In this document: positions 19,500 to 29,189 of the stretch, piece after piece
Layout: every line of letters starts with the position of its first letter
How positions within the stretch are numbered: the stretch's first letter is position 1
DNA from: an uncultured Pelagibacteraceae bacterium
GTDB lineage: Bacteria > Pseudomonadota > Alphaproteobacteria > Pelagibacterales > Pelagibacteraceae
Direction of reading: 5' to 3'
NCBI GenBank assembly: GCA_902567495.1
Contig: CACFMO010000001.1
Location: 124,001 to 188,000 of the forward strand
DNA length: 64,000 nt
Position numbers and translations under genes: made by a program
The notes under the pieces: generated by a model
What the model was told of the DNA's origin: nothing
The model's database searches: none
The model's input: only the letters and a program-made list of their open reading frames with translations

Positions 19500-20156
19500 T
19501 TAAACTTTCTTACAAATTGTAATACCGTCACCTAAAGGCAAAATAATTTTTTCTACTCTATTATCATTTTTTACAAATGAGTTAAACTCTCTTATTATAT
19601 TAGTAAATTTATCATTTTTACTTCCGTCAATAACATCTCCATGCCATAATACATTGTCTATCAAGATAAAACCTTTTTTATTTATTAATTTTAAGGACAG
19701 CTCAAAATAATTTTTATAATTATACTTGTCTGCATCTATGAAAACCATATCAAATTTTTTTTTATTATTTACAAACTTTTTTAAATTATCTAAAGCTGGT
19801 CCTAAAAAGATATCTATTTTTTTTTGAATACCAGCTTTAGAAAAAAAGTTTTTTGCTATCTCAGAGGTTTTCTTATTTTTATCTAAACAAGTAATATGTC
19901 CATTTTTTGGTAAGGCTAAGGCCATTGTTAATGAACTATATCCAGTAAAGGTTCCAATTTCTAAAACTTTTTTTATATTTAAAGATTTAATGAAGAATTG
20001 AAAAAAATATCCTTGTGTTATAGATATTTGCATTTTTTTTTGGCTTCCCATTTTTTCATTATGGTTAATAATTTCTTTTTGAATCGGATTTAGTTCATAG
20101 CTATGATGAGTTATATAATCTTCTAATTTTTTACTAATTTTAAGACTTTTTATCAT
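19500..20156 (-). CDS. SAM-dependent O-methyltransferase (caffeoyl-CoA/catechol type)
   Basis: A 218-residue class I methyltransferase. The SAM-binding motif LEIGTFTGYSSLTMALAL, the metal-binding FIDADKYNYKNY and the IDNVLWHG segment place it in the cation-dependent O-methyltransferase family (Pfam Methyltransf_3), which includes TrmR-like tRNA methyltransferases. Standing next to trhO, a TrmR-like role (methylating 5-hydroxyuridine made by TrhO to 5-methoxyuridine) is an attractive reading, but this rests on gene neighbourhood and family only. Confidence 0.85.
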   Translation of the reverse strand: MIKSLKISKKLEDYITHHSYELNPIQKEIINHNEKMGSQKKMQISITQGYFFQFFIKSLNIKKVLEIGTFTGYSSLTMALALPKNGHITCLDKNKKTSEIAKNFFSKAGIQKKIDIFLGPALDNLKKFVNNKKKFDMVFIDADKYNYKNYFELSLKLINKKGFILIDNVLWHGDVIDGSKNDKFTNIIREFNSFVKNDNRVEKIILPLGDGITICKKV

Positions 20157-21286
20157 TTCAATGAATTAAATAAATTTATAGCATATCTATCTGTCATTCC
20201 TGCTATAAAATCACAAACTGCCCTTTCCTTATTTTGTGATATTTTTATAAGATTTTTTTTAATATATTTTTTTGGATTTTTTTTGATTTTACCGAATAAA
20301 AAATTAATAATTTTTTTACCTTTAATATTTTTTTTTAATACTCCTTTATTATTATACATTTTATACTTTAAAAAATCTCTGATATGATAATCAAAATTTA
20401 ATAACTCCTCAGAAAAGTTCACATAACTTATATTGGATTTATATATGTCGTTTACATTTTTGGGACTGAATTTTTTTAAATTTATTTTTATATTTTTAAC
20501 CACATCACTTACCATTACATTAATTATTTCTCTTATTATTTGTCTCAGTACCAACTCAATATCTTTAGATTTGATTTTTTTCTTATGTTTTTGAACTATT
20601 TCTGAGATTACTGGTATATGAACTAAGTCGTTAATGTTAAAAAGTTTTGCTTTTAAACCGTCCTCTAGATCATGACTGTTATAAGCTATATCGTCAGATA
20701 TAGTTGAGATTTGAGCCTCTAAAGATGGATTGTTTTTATAAATTATTTTGTTCTTAAAAATGTTTTTTCCTAAAATTTCATCAAATTTTGACTTGTCGTC
20801 TACCGGTCCATTGTGTTTAATTAAACCATCTAAAGTTTCTAAGGTTAGATTTAATCCAACAAAACTATAATATTTATTTTCTAGTAGAGTGAGAATTCTT
20901 AATGTTTGAATGTTATGGTCAAAACCGCCAAAATTGTTCATACATTCATCTAGTGCCTCCTCTCCAGCATGACCAAAAGGAGGATGTCCAATATCATGTG
21001 AGAGGCTCAGTGTTTCACAAAGGTCTTCGTTTAGTTTAAATATTTTTCCTAACGTTCTTGCTATTTGTGAAACTTCTAACGAGTGGGTTAGTCTTGTTCT
21101 ATAATGATCATCTATAGTGTTAACGAAAACTTGAGTTTTATGTTTCAGTCTTCTAAAAGCAGTTGAATGAACAATTCGATCTCTGTCCCTTTGATATGGA
21201 GATCTAAATGAACTTGATTTTTCCACAAAAATTCTCCCTTTTGACTTAATTGGTGTGGCAAATTTAGAATATTCACTTTTTTGCAT
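20153..21286 (-). CDS. dgt: dGTP triphosphohydrolase-like protein (HD domain)
   Basis: Hydrolyses dNTPs, mainly dGTP, to the nucleoside and triphosphate. The 377-residue protein has the N-terminal RDRDRIVHSTAFRRLKHKTQV block, HSLEVSQIARTLG, and the metal-binding LSHDIGHPPFGHAGEEAL. It overlaps the methyltransferase start by 4 bases. It is divergent from erpA, 40 bases apart; in relatives dgt, erpA and xthA are usual neighbours. Confidence 0.94.
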   Translation of the reverse strand: MQKSEYSKFATPIKSKGRIFVEKSSSFRSPYQRDRDRIVHSTAFRRLKHKTQVFVNTIDDHYRTRLTHSLEVSQIARTLGKIFKLNEDLCETLSLSHDIGHPPFGHAGEEALDECMNNFGGFDHNIQTLRILTLLENKYYSFVGLNLTLETLDGLIKHNGPVDDKSKFDEILGKNIFKNKIIYKNNPSLEAQISTISDDIAYNSHDLEDGLKAKLFNINDLVHIPVISEIVQKHKKKIKSKDIELVLRQIIREIINVMVSDVVKNIKINLKKFSPKNVNDIYKSNISYVNFSEELLNFDYHIRDFLKYKMYNNKGVLKKNIKGKKIINFLFGKIKKNPKKYIKKNLIKISQNKERAVCDFIAGMTDRYAINLFNSLK

Positions 21287-21309
21287 AAGATATGATAAAA
21301 ATGTATAAT
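21281..21309 (+). promoter_or_regulatory. Predicted sigma-70 promoter of erpA
   Basis: TTGCAT (21281-21286) and TATAAT (21304-21309) are separated by 17 bases, close to the vegetative consensus. The predicted transcription start near 21316 leaves a leader of only about 11 bases before the erpA ATG at 21327, so the message would be nearly leaderless. The -35 hexamer overlaps the dgt start codon on the opposite strand. Confidence 0.6.
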
Positions 21310-21326
21310 ACAGTATTTACAAAAAT

Positions 21327-21644
21327 ATGAATAACAAAATTCAATTTACAGACTCAGCAAAAAATGAGATTAATCGGATTCTTTTAAACAAAAGTCCTAA
21401 AACTTATTTTAGAATCTCTGTACAGGGTGGTGGATGCTCTGGATTTAAGTATAATTTCAAATTTGATGAGAAAGTTGATAAAAATGATAATATTTTTGAC
21501 AGAGCAATAATTGACAATAATTCTTTAAAAGTTATTGATGGCTCAGTAGTTGATTTTAAAAAAGAACTTATTGGTAACTCGTTTGTTATTAATAATCCCC
21601 AGGCCAGCTCTTCTTGTGGTTGTGGCCTATCTTTTTCAGTTTAA
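21327..21644 (+). CDS. erpA: A-type iron-sulfur carrier ErpA
   Basis: Carries Fe-S clusters to apoproteins. The 105-residue protein has the three conserved Cys: one in QGGGCSGFKY (about residue 38) and the CGC pair in SSSCGCGLSF near the C-terminus, as in IscA/ErpA/SufA. Placement beside dgt and xthA is the usual setting of ErpA in alphaproteobacteria. Its stop abuts the xthA ATG with no gap. Confidence 0.93.
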   Translation: MNNKIQFTDSAKNEINRILLNKSPKTYFRISVQGGGCSGFKYNFKFDEKVDKNDNIFDRAIIDNNSLKVIDGSVVDFKKELIGNSFVINNPQASSSCGCGLSFSV

Positions 21645-22421
21645 ATGAAAATTATTTCCTGGAATGTAAATTCTGTAAGAGCAAGAATAAACAATATTCT
21701 TGATTACATTAAACATTCTAAACCTGACATATTATTCTTACAAGAAATAAAAACAGAAAATAAAAATTTTCCAACCACTGATTTTGAAAAGGAAGGTTAT
21801 GCCTCATATATATTTGGACAAAAAAGTTATAATGGTGTTGCTTTTTTGTCGAAAATTAAAATTAATAATATAAGCACAAATTTTATAAAAGATAAACTTA
21901 AGCAATCTAGAATTATTGAAGGAGATATTAAAAATAAAAAAGATTCGATTAAACTAATCAATATATATGTTCCTAATGGAAACCCTGTAGAAACAGAGAA
22001 ATATGATTACAAAAAAAATTGGCTTAATTCTTTTATTAAAGAAGTAGATAAAGCTCTAAAAAAAAATAAAAATATTATAATATCGGGAGACTTTAATGTA
22101 ATACCCGAGGAGATAGATTGCCATGATTATAAAAAATATGAAAATGATGCACTATTTAAAATAGAAATTAGAAAAAAGTTTAGAGAACTTTTGAATTTAG
22201 GATTTACAGACGTATATCGATATATCAACAGAAATAAACAAGAATTTACATTTTGGGATTATACATCCGGTTCGTGGCAAAGAAATAATGGTTTAAGAAT
22301 AGATCATTTTCTTGTTTCAAATAATATTCTCAAAAATGTGCAGAACATTTTTATTAATAAAAAACCAAGATCTAAAATTAAACCTTCAGATCATACGCCT
22401 ATTGAGTTGGATATTAATTAA
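21645..22421 (+). CDS. xthA: Exodeoxyribonuclease III / AP endonuclease
   Basis: Repairs abasic sites and 3'-blocked ends. The 258-residue EEP-fold protein has SWNVNSVRAR, LQEIKTE with the metal-binding Glu, GDFNVIPEEIDCHD, and the C-terminal SDHTPIELD with the catalytic Asp-His. Directly adjacent to erpA and co-transcribed. The 3' end overlaps manC tail-to-tail by 8 bases (TTAATTAA). Confidence 0.95.
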   Translation: MKIISWNVNSVRARINNILDYIKHSKPDILFLQEIKTENKNFPTTDFEKEGYASYIFGQKSYNGVAFLSKIKINNISTNFIKDKLKQSRIIEGDIKNKKDSIKLINIYVPNGNPVETEKYDYKKNWLNSFIKEVDKALKKNKNIIISGDFNVIPEEIDCHDYKKYENDALFKIEIRKKFRELLNLGFTDVYRYINRNKQEFTFWDYTSGSWQRNNGLRIDHFLVSNNILKNVQNIFINKKPRSKIKPSDHTPIELDIN

Positions 22422-23619
22422 TTCTTCCGTAAATATCTTTATATCTTACAATGTCGCTCTCTTTTAATACCGAACCTAATTGCGCTTCCATAATTTTAAT
22501 TGGTTTTTTAAAAAAATTTTCAATTCTATGAGTCGTCTTTACTGGTATGAAAACAGATTCTTTCTCATTAACAAAAAACTTTTTATTATTAAGTGTTATT
22601 TTTGGTTTGCCTTGAATTACTGTCCAATGCTCTGATCTATGGTTATGCTTTTGTAAACTTATTGATGATTTTGAATTTATCACTAACTCTTTAATCAAAA
22701 AATTATTCCCTCTAAATAAATTGATATACTTTCCCCACGGTCTCTTAAAAACATTTTTCTTTTTAAAGTATTTTAATTTATTATTTTTAAAGACTTTTAA
22801 AATCTCATTCCAGTTTCCAAGATCTGTCCATGGAATGTTTAGTGCAATGCAATTTATATCAGTGCACTTCTCTAAAATAGCGATATCAAACGAATTTTTA
22901 GGGGACTTTAAAAAATACCTTTTGTTTAGCTTTATTACATTTCCTTTAGATCTGGCTTTAGATATAGATAGGTAACAATTTTTTAAGGTTTTTTTTTCGA
23001 ATTTTTTAAAATTATTAATAATTGAATCTTTTCTTGCAAAAAACATTCCAGAGTTCCACAATCCTTTAGATTTTATTAACAACTTTGCTTTTTTAACAGA
23101 AGGTTTTTCAATAAACTTTGCTATTTTGATTAAATGGCTATTAGATTTTTTAACATTTAAATATCCATATTCTTTTGAGGGATGATCAGGTTTAATTCCA
23201 AATAAAAAAATGTTTTTATTATTTAAATATTTAGAGCTCTTAATTAAATTTTTGTTAAAAACATTATTTTTTTCCATAAGATGGTCCGAGGGTAAAAAAA
23301 GCAAAGGTTGTTTGTAAGGAATATCACGTACTAGAGCAGCAGATAATACAGCGGGACCTGTGTTTCTTTTGGCTGGCTCAAGTAAAATACGATACTTGTT
23401 AAATTTATTTTTTTTTAAAAAAAATCTGATTTTTTTTAAATATTTTATGTTTGTGCTAATAACAGGATAATCAAATATTGAGCCTTTAATTCTTCTTAAT
23501 GTTTTTTCAAATAAGGTCCAGCCACCAAAGTTGATAAATTGTTTTGGTTCATTGTTTGATGATTTCGGCCAAAGTCTTGTTCCCTCCCCTCCACAAAGAA
23601 TGATGGGTTTAATTTTCAT
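22414..23619 (-). CDS. manC: Mannose-1-phosphate guanylyltransferase / mannose-6-phosphate isomerase
   Basis: Makes GDP-mannose for surface polysaccharide. The 401-residue protein has an N-terminal nucleotidyltransferase with LCGGEGTRLWP and FIEKPSVKKA, and a C-terminal cupin with FKRPWGKY and KHNHRSEHWTVI, the type II phosphomannose isomerase signature. It is shorter than usual bifunctional ManC (about 470). No other GDP-mannose or O-antigen gene is in the window, so it stands alone here. It follows ilvD with no gap. Confidence 0.92.
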   Translation of the reverse strand: MKIKPIILCGGEGTRLWPKSSNNEPKQFINFGGWTLFEKTLRRIKGSIFDYPVISTNIKYLKKIRFFLKKNKFNKYRILLEPAKRNTGPAVLSAALVRDIPYKQPLLFLPSDHLMEKNNVFNKNLIKSSKYLNNKNIFLFGIKPDHPSKEYGYLNVKKSNSHLIKIAKFIEKPSVKKAKLLIKSKGLWNSGMFFARKDSIINNFKKFEKKTLKNCYLSISKARSKGNVIKLNKRYFLKSPKNSFDIAILEKCTDINCIALNIPWTDLGNWNEILKVFKNNKLKYFKKKNVFKRPWGKYINLFRGNNFLIKELVINSKSSISLQKHNHRSEHWTVIQGKPKITLNNKKFFVNEKESVFIPVKTTHRIENFFKKPIKIMEAQLGSVLKESDIVRYKDIYGRIN

Positions 23620-25338
23620 TTAAATATCTGCGTAACACTTTACTTCATTTTTACCGCCAGGGTGTGTGGATGCACCTAAATAGGCTGGTCCAACTGTTTG
23701 TGCATATTTCCAAAGCGTTCCATTTCCAAAATTAATTTTTTTTGGTTTCCATCTTTTTCTTCTTTTTGATAATTCTTTTTTTGAAAGATCTACATTAATC
23801 GTTCCTTTTTTTGCGTCTATATGAATTATGTCTCCATTTTTCAATAATCCTATAGGACCACCTACTGAAGCTTCCGGGCCAACATGTCCAATACAAAAAC
23901 CTCTAGTTGCTCCAGAGAACCTACCGTCTGTTATTAATGCAACTTTTTCACCTTTGCCTTGTCCATAAATAGCTCCAGTAGTCTGAAGCATTTCTCTCAT
24001 GCCAGGGCCTCCTTTTGGACCTTCATATCTGATAACAATAATATCTCCATCTTTGTATTTTCTTTTTAATACTGCTTTGTAAGCAGATTCTTCAGTATCA
24101 AAACATCTTGCTCTTCCGGTAAATTGAAGTTTTTTTAATCCTGCAACTTTAACAATTGCTCCATCCGGTGCAAGATTGCCTTTAAGTCCAACAACACCTC
24201 CATCGTTTGATAGTGGATTGTAATATTTTCTCATAACTTTTTGATTGTTATTAAATTTAACATTTTTTAAATTTTCTTTCATGGTCTTGCCTGTAACTGT
24301 CATACAGTTTCCATGAATATACCCACCTTCTGACAAAGTTTTTAATAACATGGGAACACCGCCAGCTTTCCACATATCTTTTGCAACATATCTACCACCT
24401 GGTTTTAGATCTGCAAGATAAGGTGTTTTTTTAAAAATTTTTGCAACATCCATTAAATCAAATTTTATACCTATTTCATTTGCAAATGCTGGTAAGTGTA
24501 ATGCTGCATTAGTTGAACCTCCTGTAGCTGCAACTATAGTTGCTGCATTCTCTAAAGATTTTTTTGTAACAATATCCCTAGGTCTAATATTTTTTTTTAA
24601 CAAATTCATAACTGCCTTGCCACTTTGTAGGGCATATTTATCTCTCTGTCCGTATGGTGCAGGTGTGCCAGCAGAATAAGGTAATGCTAAACCAATAGCT
24701 TCAGATACACATGCCATAGTATTTGCAGTAAATTGTCCACCGCATGCTCCAGCGCTAGGACAAGCTTTTAATTCTAGTTTTCTCAAAGCATGCTCACTCA
24801 TTTTGCCTGAAGAATATTTTCCAACTCCCTCGAATACATCCAAAACTGTTACATCTTTTCCATTGTATCTTCCTGGAAGAATCGATCCGCCATATATAAA
24901 TACACTTGGTACATTAAGTCTAAGCATTGCCATCATTAAGCCTGGTAAAGATTTATCACAGCCTGCAACTCCTACTAATGCATCATAACAATGGCCCCTG
25001 ACTGTCAATTCTGTTGAGTCGGCAATAACATCTCTAGATACTAAGGAGGATTTCATTCCTTCGTGCCCCATGGCGATACCATCTGTAACTGTAATAGTAC
25101 AAAACTCTCTTGGTGTACCACCAGAAAATTTGACGCCTTTTTTAACTGACTGAGCTTGTCTCATTAGTGCAATATTACATGGAGCAGCTTCGTTCCATGT
25201 AGAAACAACACCTACAAAAGGTTTAGCTACGTCTTTCTCAGTTTCGCCCATCGCATAATAAAAAGATCTTTGTGGAGCTTTATCTGCGCCAAGAGATGTA
25301 TGTCTACTTGGTAATTTTCTTTTGTTAAATTTATTCAT
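23620..25338 (-). CDS. ilvD: Dihydroxy-acid dehydratase
   Basis: Fe-S dehydratase of valine, leucine and isoleucine synthesis. The 572-residue protein has Cys ligands in [10 protein letters not shown] and [16 protein letters not shown], and the C-terminal [19 protein letters not shown] block. It overlaps valS by 4 bases. Branched-chain pathway gene directly beside the valine-tRNA synthetase gene. Confidence 0.97.
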   Translation of the reverse strand: MNKFNKRKLPSRHTSLGADKAPQRSFYYAMGETEKDVAKPFVGVVSTWNEAAPCNIALMRQAQSVKKGVKFSGGTPREFCTITVTDGIAMGHEGMKSSLVSRDVIADSTELTVRGHCYDALVGVAGCDKSLPGLMMAMLRLNVPSVFIYGGSILPGRYNGKDVTVLDVFEGVGKYSSGKMSEHALRKLELKACPSAGACGGQFTANTMACVSEAIGLALPYSAGTPAPYGQRDKYALQSGKAVMNLLKKNIRPRDIVTKKSLENAATIVAATGGSTNAALHLPAFANEIGIKFDLMDVAKIFKKTPYLADLKPGGRYVAKDMWKAGGVPMLLKTLSEGGYIHGNCMTVTGKTMKENLKNVKFNNNQKVMRKYYNPLSNDGGVVGLKGNLAPDGAIVKVAGLKKLQFTGRARCFDTEESAYKAVLKRKYKDGDIIVIRYEGPKGGPGMREMLQTTGAIYGQGKGEKVALITDGRFSGATRGFCIGHVGPEASVGGPIGLLKNGDIIHIDAKKGTINVDLSKKELSKRRKRWKPKKINFGNGTLWKYAQTVGPAYLGASTHPGGKNEVKCYADI

Positions 25339-27968
25339 TTCAGGCTTTTAATAGTCAAATTAATCTTATCCATATCATTTTTTAAATCATTATAGGTATT
25401 TTTTTCCTGTTCCACAATATGCTTTGGTGCACGTTCTACAAAGCTTGAATTATTTAATTTTTTACCAACAGCATCTAAATCTTGTTGAATTTTACTTTGT
25501 TTTTTTGATAAATTTTGGCTTATCAAATCAAGATCGATATTTTTGTCGAAATATAATTTTAAAATTTCACCAGATATTACTAAATTTGCAGATTGTTTAG
25601 ACAAATCCTTTTTAAATATTGAATTAACTCTTCCTAATTTTTTAATTACAATTTCATTTTGCAAAAATAATGTTTGTTTTCTTTCGTCTAATTTCTCTAT
25701 TGAAATATCAACAAAAGATCCTGGGCTGACATTAAGTTCGTTTTTAAAAGATCTTATACTTGATATCATATGAATAATTTTATTAACATTTTCAATGTTT
25801 TTGTCTGTTTTAAATTTTTTTCCATTAATCCAATTGGCATACATTAAATATTTGGTTGATTTAGTCTTAAGTTTGTTTTTCAGCCACAGTTCTTCGGTTA
25901 TAAAAGGTATAAATGGATGTAATAATATTAGTATTTCTTTAAAAATTTGACCAGATATATTCTTTACTTCATCAATATCTTTGTTTTTTTTTGAAAATAA
26001 AATAGTTTTAGAAAGTTCTAAGTACCAATCGCAATAACTATTCCAAACGAATTTATAAACAGTTTTTGCAGCTTCATCGAAGCGATAATTTTTAATAAAG
26101 TTTTCTGTCAAATTTTTCGTGTTGATAAGCTCAACGTAAATCCACTTGTTTATATTAACATTAAGCTTTTCTGGATTAATTTCTCCATCAAAATTACATT
26201 TATTTACTTTGAGAAAATTATTTACATTCCATATTTTTGTTAAAAAATTCCGATAACCTTTAACTCTTTGCTCAGAAAGTTTTACATCTCTTCCTGGAGA
26301 GGCCATAGAAAGTAATGTAAATCGTAACGCATCAGCACTGTAACTGTCTATAAGTACTAAAGGATCAATTACATTTCCTTTTGATTTTGACATTTTTTGA
26401 CCCTTCTCATCTCTGACAAGTGCATGAACATAAATTTCTTTAAATGGTTCTTTATTCAAAAATTGCATACCCAACATCATCATTCTAGCAACCCAAAAGA
26501 AAATTATATCAAAACCAGTTACAAGAACCGATGTTGGATAAAATTTTTTTAAAAAATAGTTTTTTGCTGGCCATCCTAACGTAGCAAAAGGCCAAAGACC
26601 TGAAGAAAACCAAGTATCAAGAACATCTGTATCTCTTTTTAAATTTGTTTTTTTTTTATAAAATTTTTTAGCTAATAATTCAGCTTTCTTTTGATTTTCT
26701 GCAACAAATATTTTTTTATCTGGTCCGTACCAAGCCGGAATTTGATGGCCCCACCAAAGTTGTCTAGATATACACCAGGGCTCAATATTATTCATCCATT
26801 GAAAGTATGTTTTAGACCAATTTGATGGAAAGAAATTTGTGTCTTTTTTTTTAACAATTTTTTTAGCCTTTATAGATAATTTTTTGGCATCACAAAACCA
26901 TTGTTCAGTTAAAAAGGGTTCAATTATAGAATTAGATCTATCACCATAAGGAACTTTATTTTTTATAGTCTCTTCTTTTTCAAAGAATTGTAATTCTTTT
27001 AATTTATCAATTATTTTTTTTCTAGCTTCAAATCTGTCTAAACCTATGTATTCGTTCGGAGCATTATTATTAATTTTTCCATCTTCGGTAAAAATGTTTA
27101 TAGATTTAAGCTTTTGTCTTCTACCAACTTCAAAATCATTAAAATCATGAGCTGGTGTAATTTTAACAGCACCACTACCCTGCTCTGGATCAGCGTAATC
27201 ATCTTGAACTATTTTTAGTTTTCTTCCAACGATAGGAAGTATTGCAAACTTATTTACTAAATTAAAATATCTTTTATCCTTAGGATTGACTGCAATAGCA
27301 GTGTCACCGAGCATTGTCTCTGGTCTAGTAGTAGCAATAGTAATTGTTTCAGATGAATTTTCTATTTTATACTTAATATAATAAAGTTTTGAACTTACTT
27401 CTCTTTGATCAACTTCCAGATCAGAAATTGCTGTTTTTAATACCGTATCCCAATTGACTAATTTTTTAGCTTTGTAAATTAATTTTTTTTTATAAAGATC
27501 AATAAATACTTTAATTACTGACTTTGATAAATTTTTATCCATTGTAAATGCGTTTCTTGACCAGTCACATGAACAGCCTAGTTTTTTAAGTTGATTGATT
27601 ATTTTCCCGCCATATTCGTCTTTCCATTCCCAAACTTTTTTTACAAATTTTTCTCTTCCAATTTCATTTTTATCAATCCCTTGATTTTTTAAATTTTTTT
27701 CAACTAAAGCTTGGGTTGCTATTCCGGCATGATCAGTGCCTGGTTGCCATAACGTCTCATAATTATTCATTCTATGAAATCTAACCAAAACATCTTGTAA
27801 TGAATTGTTTAATGCATGCCCCATGTGTAAACTGCCAGTTACGTTTGGAGGTGGAATTACAATTGAAAAAGCACGTTTGTTTTTCTTTGGTTTAAATAAG
27901 TTATTTTTTTCCCAATATGAATATATCTTTGTTTCTACTTTTTTATGATTATATTTATCAAAACTCAT
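25335..27968 (-). CDS. valS: Valyl-tRNA synthetase
   Basis: Charges tRNA-Val. The 877-residue class I synthetase has the HIGH motif in [17 protein letters not shown], an editing CP1 domain ([17 protein letters not shown]), the KMSKS loop [14 protein letters not shown], an anticodon-binding domain and the ValRS C-terminal coiled coil. The open frame continues to 27995, but the ATG at 27966-27968 (MSFDKYN) fits the family start; the extra nine residues would be an AT-rich leader. Divergent from tRNA-Cys. Confidence 0.97.
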   Translation of the reverse strand: MSFDKYNHKKVETKIYSYWEKNNLFKPKKNKRAFSIVIPPPNVTGSLHMGHALNNSLQDVLVRFHRMNNYETLWQPGTDHAGIATQALVEKNLKNQGIDKNEIGREKFVKKVWEWKDEYGGKIINQLKKLGCSCDWSRNAFTMDKNLSKSVIKVFIDLYKKKLIYKAKKLVNWDTVLKTAISDLEVDQREVSSKLYYIKYKIENSSETITIATTRPETMLGDTAIAVNPKDKRYFNLVNKFAILPIVGRKLKIVQDDYADPEQGSGAVKITPAHDFNDFEVGRRQKLKSINIFTEDGKINNNAPNEYIGLDRFEARKKIIDKLKELQFFEKEETIKNKVPYGDRSNSIIEPFLTEQWFCDAKKLSIKAKKIVKKKDTNFFPSNWSKTYFQWMNNIEPWCISRQLWWGHQIPAWYGPDKKIFVAENQKKAELLAKKFYKKKTNLKRDTDVLDTWFSSGLWPFATLGWPAKNYFLKKFYPTSVLVTGFDIIFFWVARMMMLGMQFLNKEPFKEIYVHALVRDEKGQKMSKSKGNVIDPLVLIDSYSADALRFTLLSMASPGRDVKLSEQRVKGYRNFLTKIWNVNNFLKVNKCNFDGEINPEKLNVNINKWIYVELINTKNLTENFIKNYRFDEAAKTVYKFVWNSYCDWYLELSKTILFSKKNKDIDEVKNISGQIFKEILILLHPFIPFITEELWLKNKLKTKSTKYLMYANWINGKKFKTDKNIENVNKIIHMISSIRSFKNELNVSPGSFVDISIEKLDERKQTLFLQNEIVIKKLGRVNSIFKKDLSKQSANLVISGEILKLYFDKNIDLDLISQNLSKKQSKIQQDLDAVGKKLNNSSFVERAPKHIVEQEKNTYNDLKNDMDKINLTIKSLK

Positions 27969-27989
27969 ACTTATAAATATTAATAATAT

Positions 27990-28018
27990 TTGCAAACTTC
28001 TAGCTTTATTTTTATATA
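27990..28018 (+). promoter_or_regulatory. Predicted sigma-70 promoter of tRNA-Cys and the IscU-type gene
   Basis: TTGCAA (27990-27995) and TATATA (28013-28018) with a 17-base spacer lie 22 bases before the mature tRNA-Cys 5' end at 28041. It is the only good promoter in the gap after valS and may serve the whole tRNA-Cys, scaffold gene and tRNA-Asn run. Confidence 0.5.
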
Positions 28019-28040
28019 TAAACCTATATTAATCTAGTAT

Positions 28041-28114
28041 GGCCACGTGGCGGAATGGTTACGCAGAGGATTGCAAATCCTTCTATCCCAGTTCGATTCT
28101 GGGCGTGGCCTCCA
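28041..28114 (+). tRNA. tRNA-Cys(GCA)
   Basis: Acceptor stem GGCCACG/CGTGGCC, anticodon stem AGGAT/ATCCT with loop TGCAA inside TTGCAAA giving anticodon GCA, T arm CCCAG-TTCGATT-CTGGG and an encoded CCA end (28112-28114). It is followed 16 bases later by the IscU/SufU-type scaffold gene. Confidence 0.97.
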
Positions 28115-28130
28115 AAGTGAGTACTATTTT

Positions 28131-28532
28131 ATGATTGATAAAGAAATTTTTAAAACTGCGTCAAATAATAAAGATTATGGACATCTTGATAATTACTCTC
28201 ATTATTCAAACTCAAAAAGTTCGACGTGTGGGGATAATATAAAAATATATATTCAAGTAAAAAATGAAAAAATAATTGATCTTAAATATCAAGGTAACTT
28301 TTGCATTTATTGTAATGCATCAGCAAGTTTATTAGCTGAAAAATCTAAAAACAAATCTGTTAAAGAAACAGTAAATTTTTTGAAAAATTCTAAAGTTTTA
28401 TTTAAAAATCAGAAAAATTTGAAAATCGATAAATGGTCATCTTTTAAAAAAATTATGAATAAAAGCAATTTATCAAGGAAAGAGTGTTTGCTTTTACCTT
28501 TAAAAACTTTATTAAGAGCTTTAAATAATTAG
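28131..28532 (+). CDS. IscU/SufU-type iron-sulfur cluster scaffold protein
   Basis: A 133-residue NifU_N-family protein. The three ligand Cys are visible in STCGDN (Cys-Gly-Asp), CIYCNASAS and RKECLLLP, the pattern of SufU/IscU-like scaffolds on which Fe-S clusters are built. The open frame runs back through tRNA-Cys to 28047, but the ATG at 28131 (MIDKEIFK) is the realistic start. It sits alone between two tRNA genes, away from any suf or isc cluster in this window. Which assembly machine it serves cannot be seen. Confidence 0.85.
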   Translation: MIDKEIFKTASNNKDYGHLDNYSHYSNSKSSTCGDNIKIYIQVKNEKIIDLKYQGNFCIYCNASASLLAEKSKNKSVKETVNFLKNSKVLFKNQKNLKIDKWSSFKKIMNKSNLSRKECLLLPLKTLLRALNN

Positions 28533-28571
28533 TTGTTTTAATTTTTTTAAAAATGTATGTTCTTTTTTTAT

Positions 28572-28647
28572 TCCTCGGTAGCTCAGTTGGTAGAGCAGTT
28601 GACTGTTAATCAATTGGTCGCAGGTTCGAGTCCTGCCCGAGGAGCCA
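28572..28647 (+). tRNA. tRNA-Asn(GUU)
   Basis: Acceptor stem TCCTCGG/CCGAGGA, D arm GCTCAGTTGGTAGAGC, anticodon stem TTGAC/ATCAA-type with loop CTGTTAA giving anticodon GUU, T arm CGCAGG-TTCGAGT-CCTGC and an encoded GCCA end (28644-28647). It lies 39 bases after the scaffold gene on the same strand with no clear promoter of its own, so read-through from upstream is likely. Confidence 0.97.
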
Positions 28648-28666
28648 AATAATAAGCTAATTTTTT

Positions 28667-29032
28667 TTAACCTGTTTCTTTTAGATTTGAAGAATTTCTT
28701 AGTAACTGAATTAATTTGTTTTTATCTGTATCGGATAATTTAGAAAAAGTTTTGACTAAAAAAGAATAATTGAGATCGGTATTATTTAAATCACCAGAGT
28801 CCCCAACTTTATATGAAGGAAAATCTTCATAAAAGTAAGTAATAGGAACTTTAAGAAAATTCGCAAGTTGCATAAGTCTACTAGAACTTACGCCGTTAGT
28901 CCCTTTTTCATACTTTTGAATTTGTTGGAATGTAACATTTATTGCGTTTGCAACTTTTGTTTGGGTTAGACCAAGAGATAATCTCCGCATTCTCAATCTT
29001 TTACCCATATGCGTGTTAAAAGTTTCTTCCAT
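28667..29032 (-). CDS. PraR-like helix-turn-helix (XRE/Cro-cI) transcriptional regulator
   Basis: A 121-residue DNA-binding protein. The HTH (about 8-65) reads MGKRLRMRRLSLGLTQTKVA then VTFQQIQKYEKGTNGVSSSRL and LKVPITYFYED. The FQQIQKYEKGTN signature is shared by a conserved alphaproteobacterial family (PraR of Rhizobium and relatives). The C-terminal part is short and polar. A strong ribosome-binding site (AAGGGGAT) precedes ATG 29030-29032. It is alone, flanked by tRNA-Asn and a 157-base gap; its targets are unknown. Confidence 0.88.
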   Translation of the reverse strand: MEETFNTHMGKRLRMRRLSLGLTQTKVANAINVTFQQIQKYEKGTNGVSSSRLMQLANFLKVPITYFYEDFPSYKVGDSGDLNNTDLNYSFLVKTFSKLSDTDKNKLIQLLRNSSNLKETG

Positions 29033-29189
29033 TATCCCCTTAGTTAACTCTTGAAAAGATTAAATTGAACATGAAAAAATCATTTTAGGCAACAGTAAAA
29101 ATAATTTTTTTTTGGGTCTGCTTGACCTCAAAATAACAACGAAAAGGGGTTGACTTATAAGAAAAATATAGGACAAGATTTATTCCCAA
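29033..29189 (-). other. Intergenic leader of the PraR-like gene (157 bases)
   Basis: This gap follows the DUF6134-like gene and precedes the regulator gene on the minus strand. It holds runs of A and T and the sole G-rich patch nearby (29150 region), but I see no tRNA, no ORF of note and no convincing -35/-10 pair. It may hold the regulator's promoter and an autoregulatory site; nothing in the sequence proves it. Confidence 0.35.

Noticed and set aside
28047..28130. Longer N-terminus of the Fe-S scaffold protein
   Set aside because: It would be translated from the tRNA-Cys gene; the ATG at 28131 gives the normal family start.
29150..29180. Plus-strand promoter with a TTGACT hexamer in the gap before the DUF6134-like gene
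   Set aside because: No matching -10 at the right spacing and no plus-strand gene follows.
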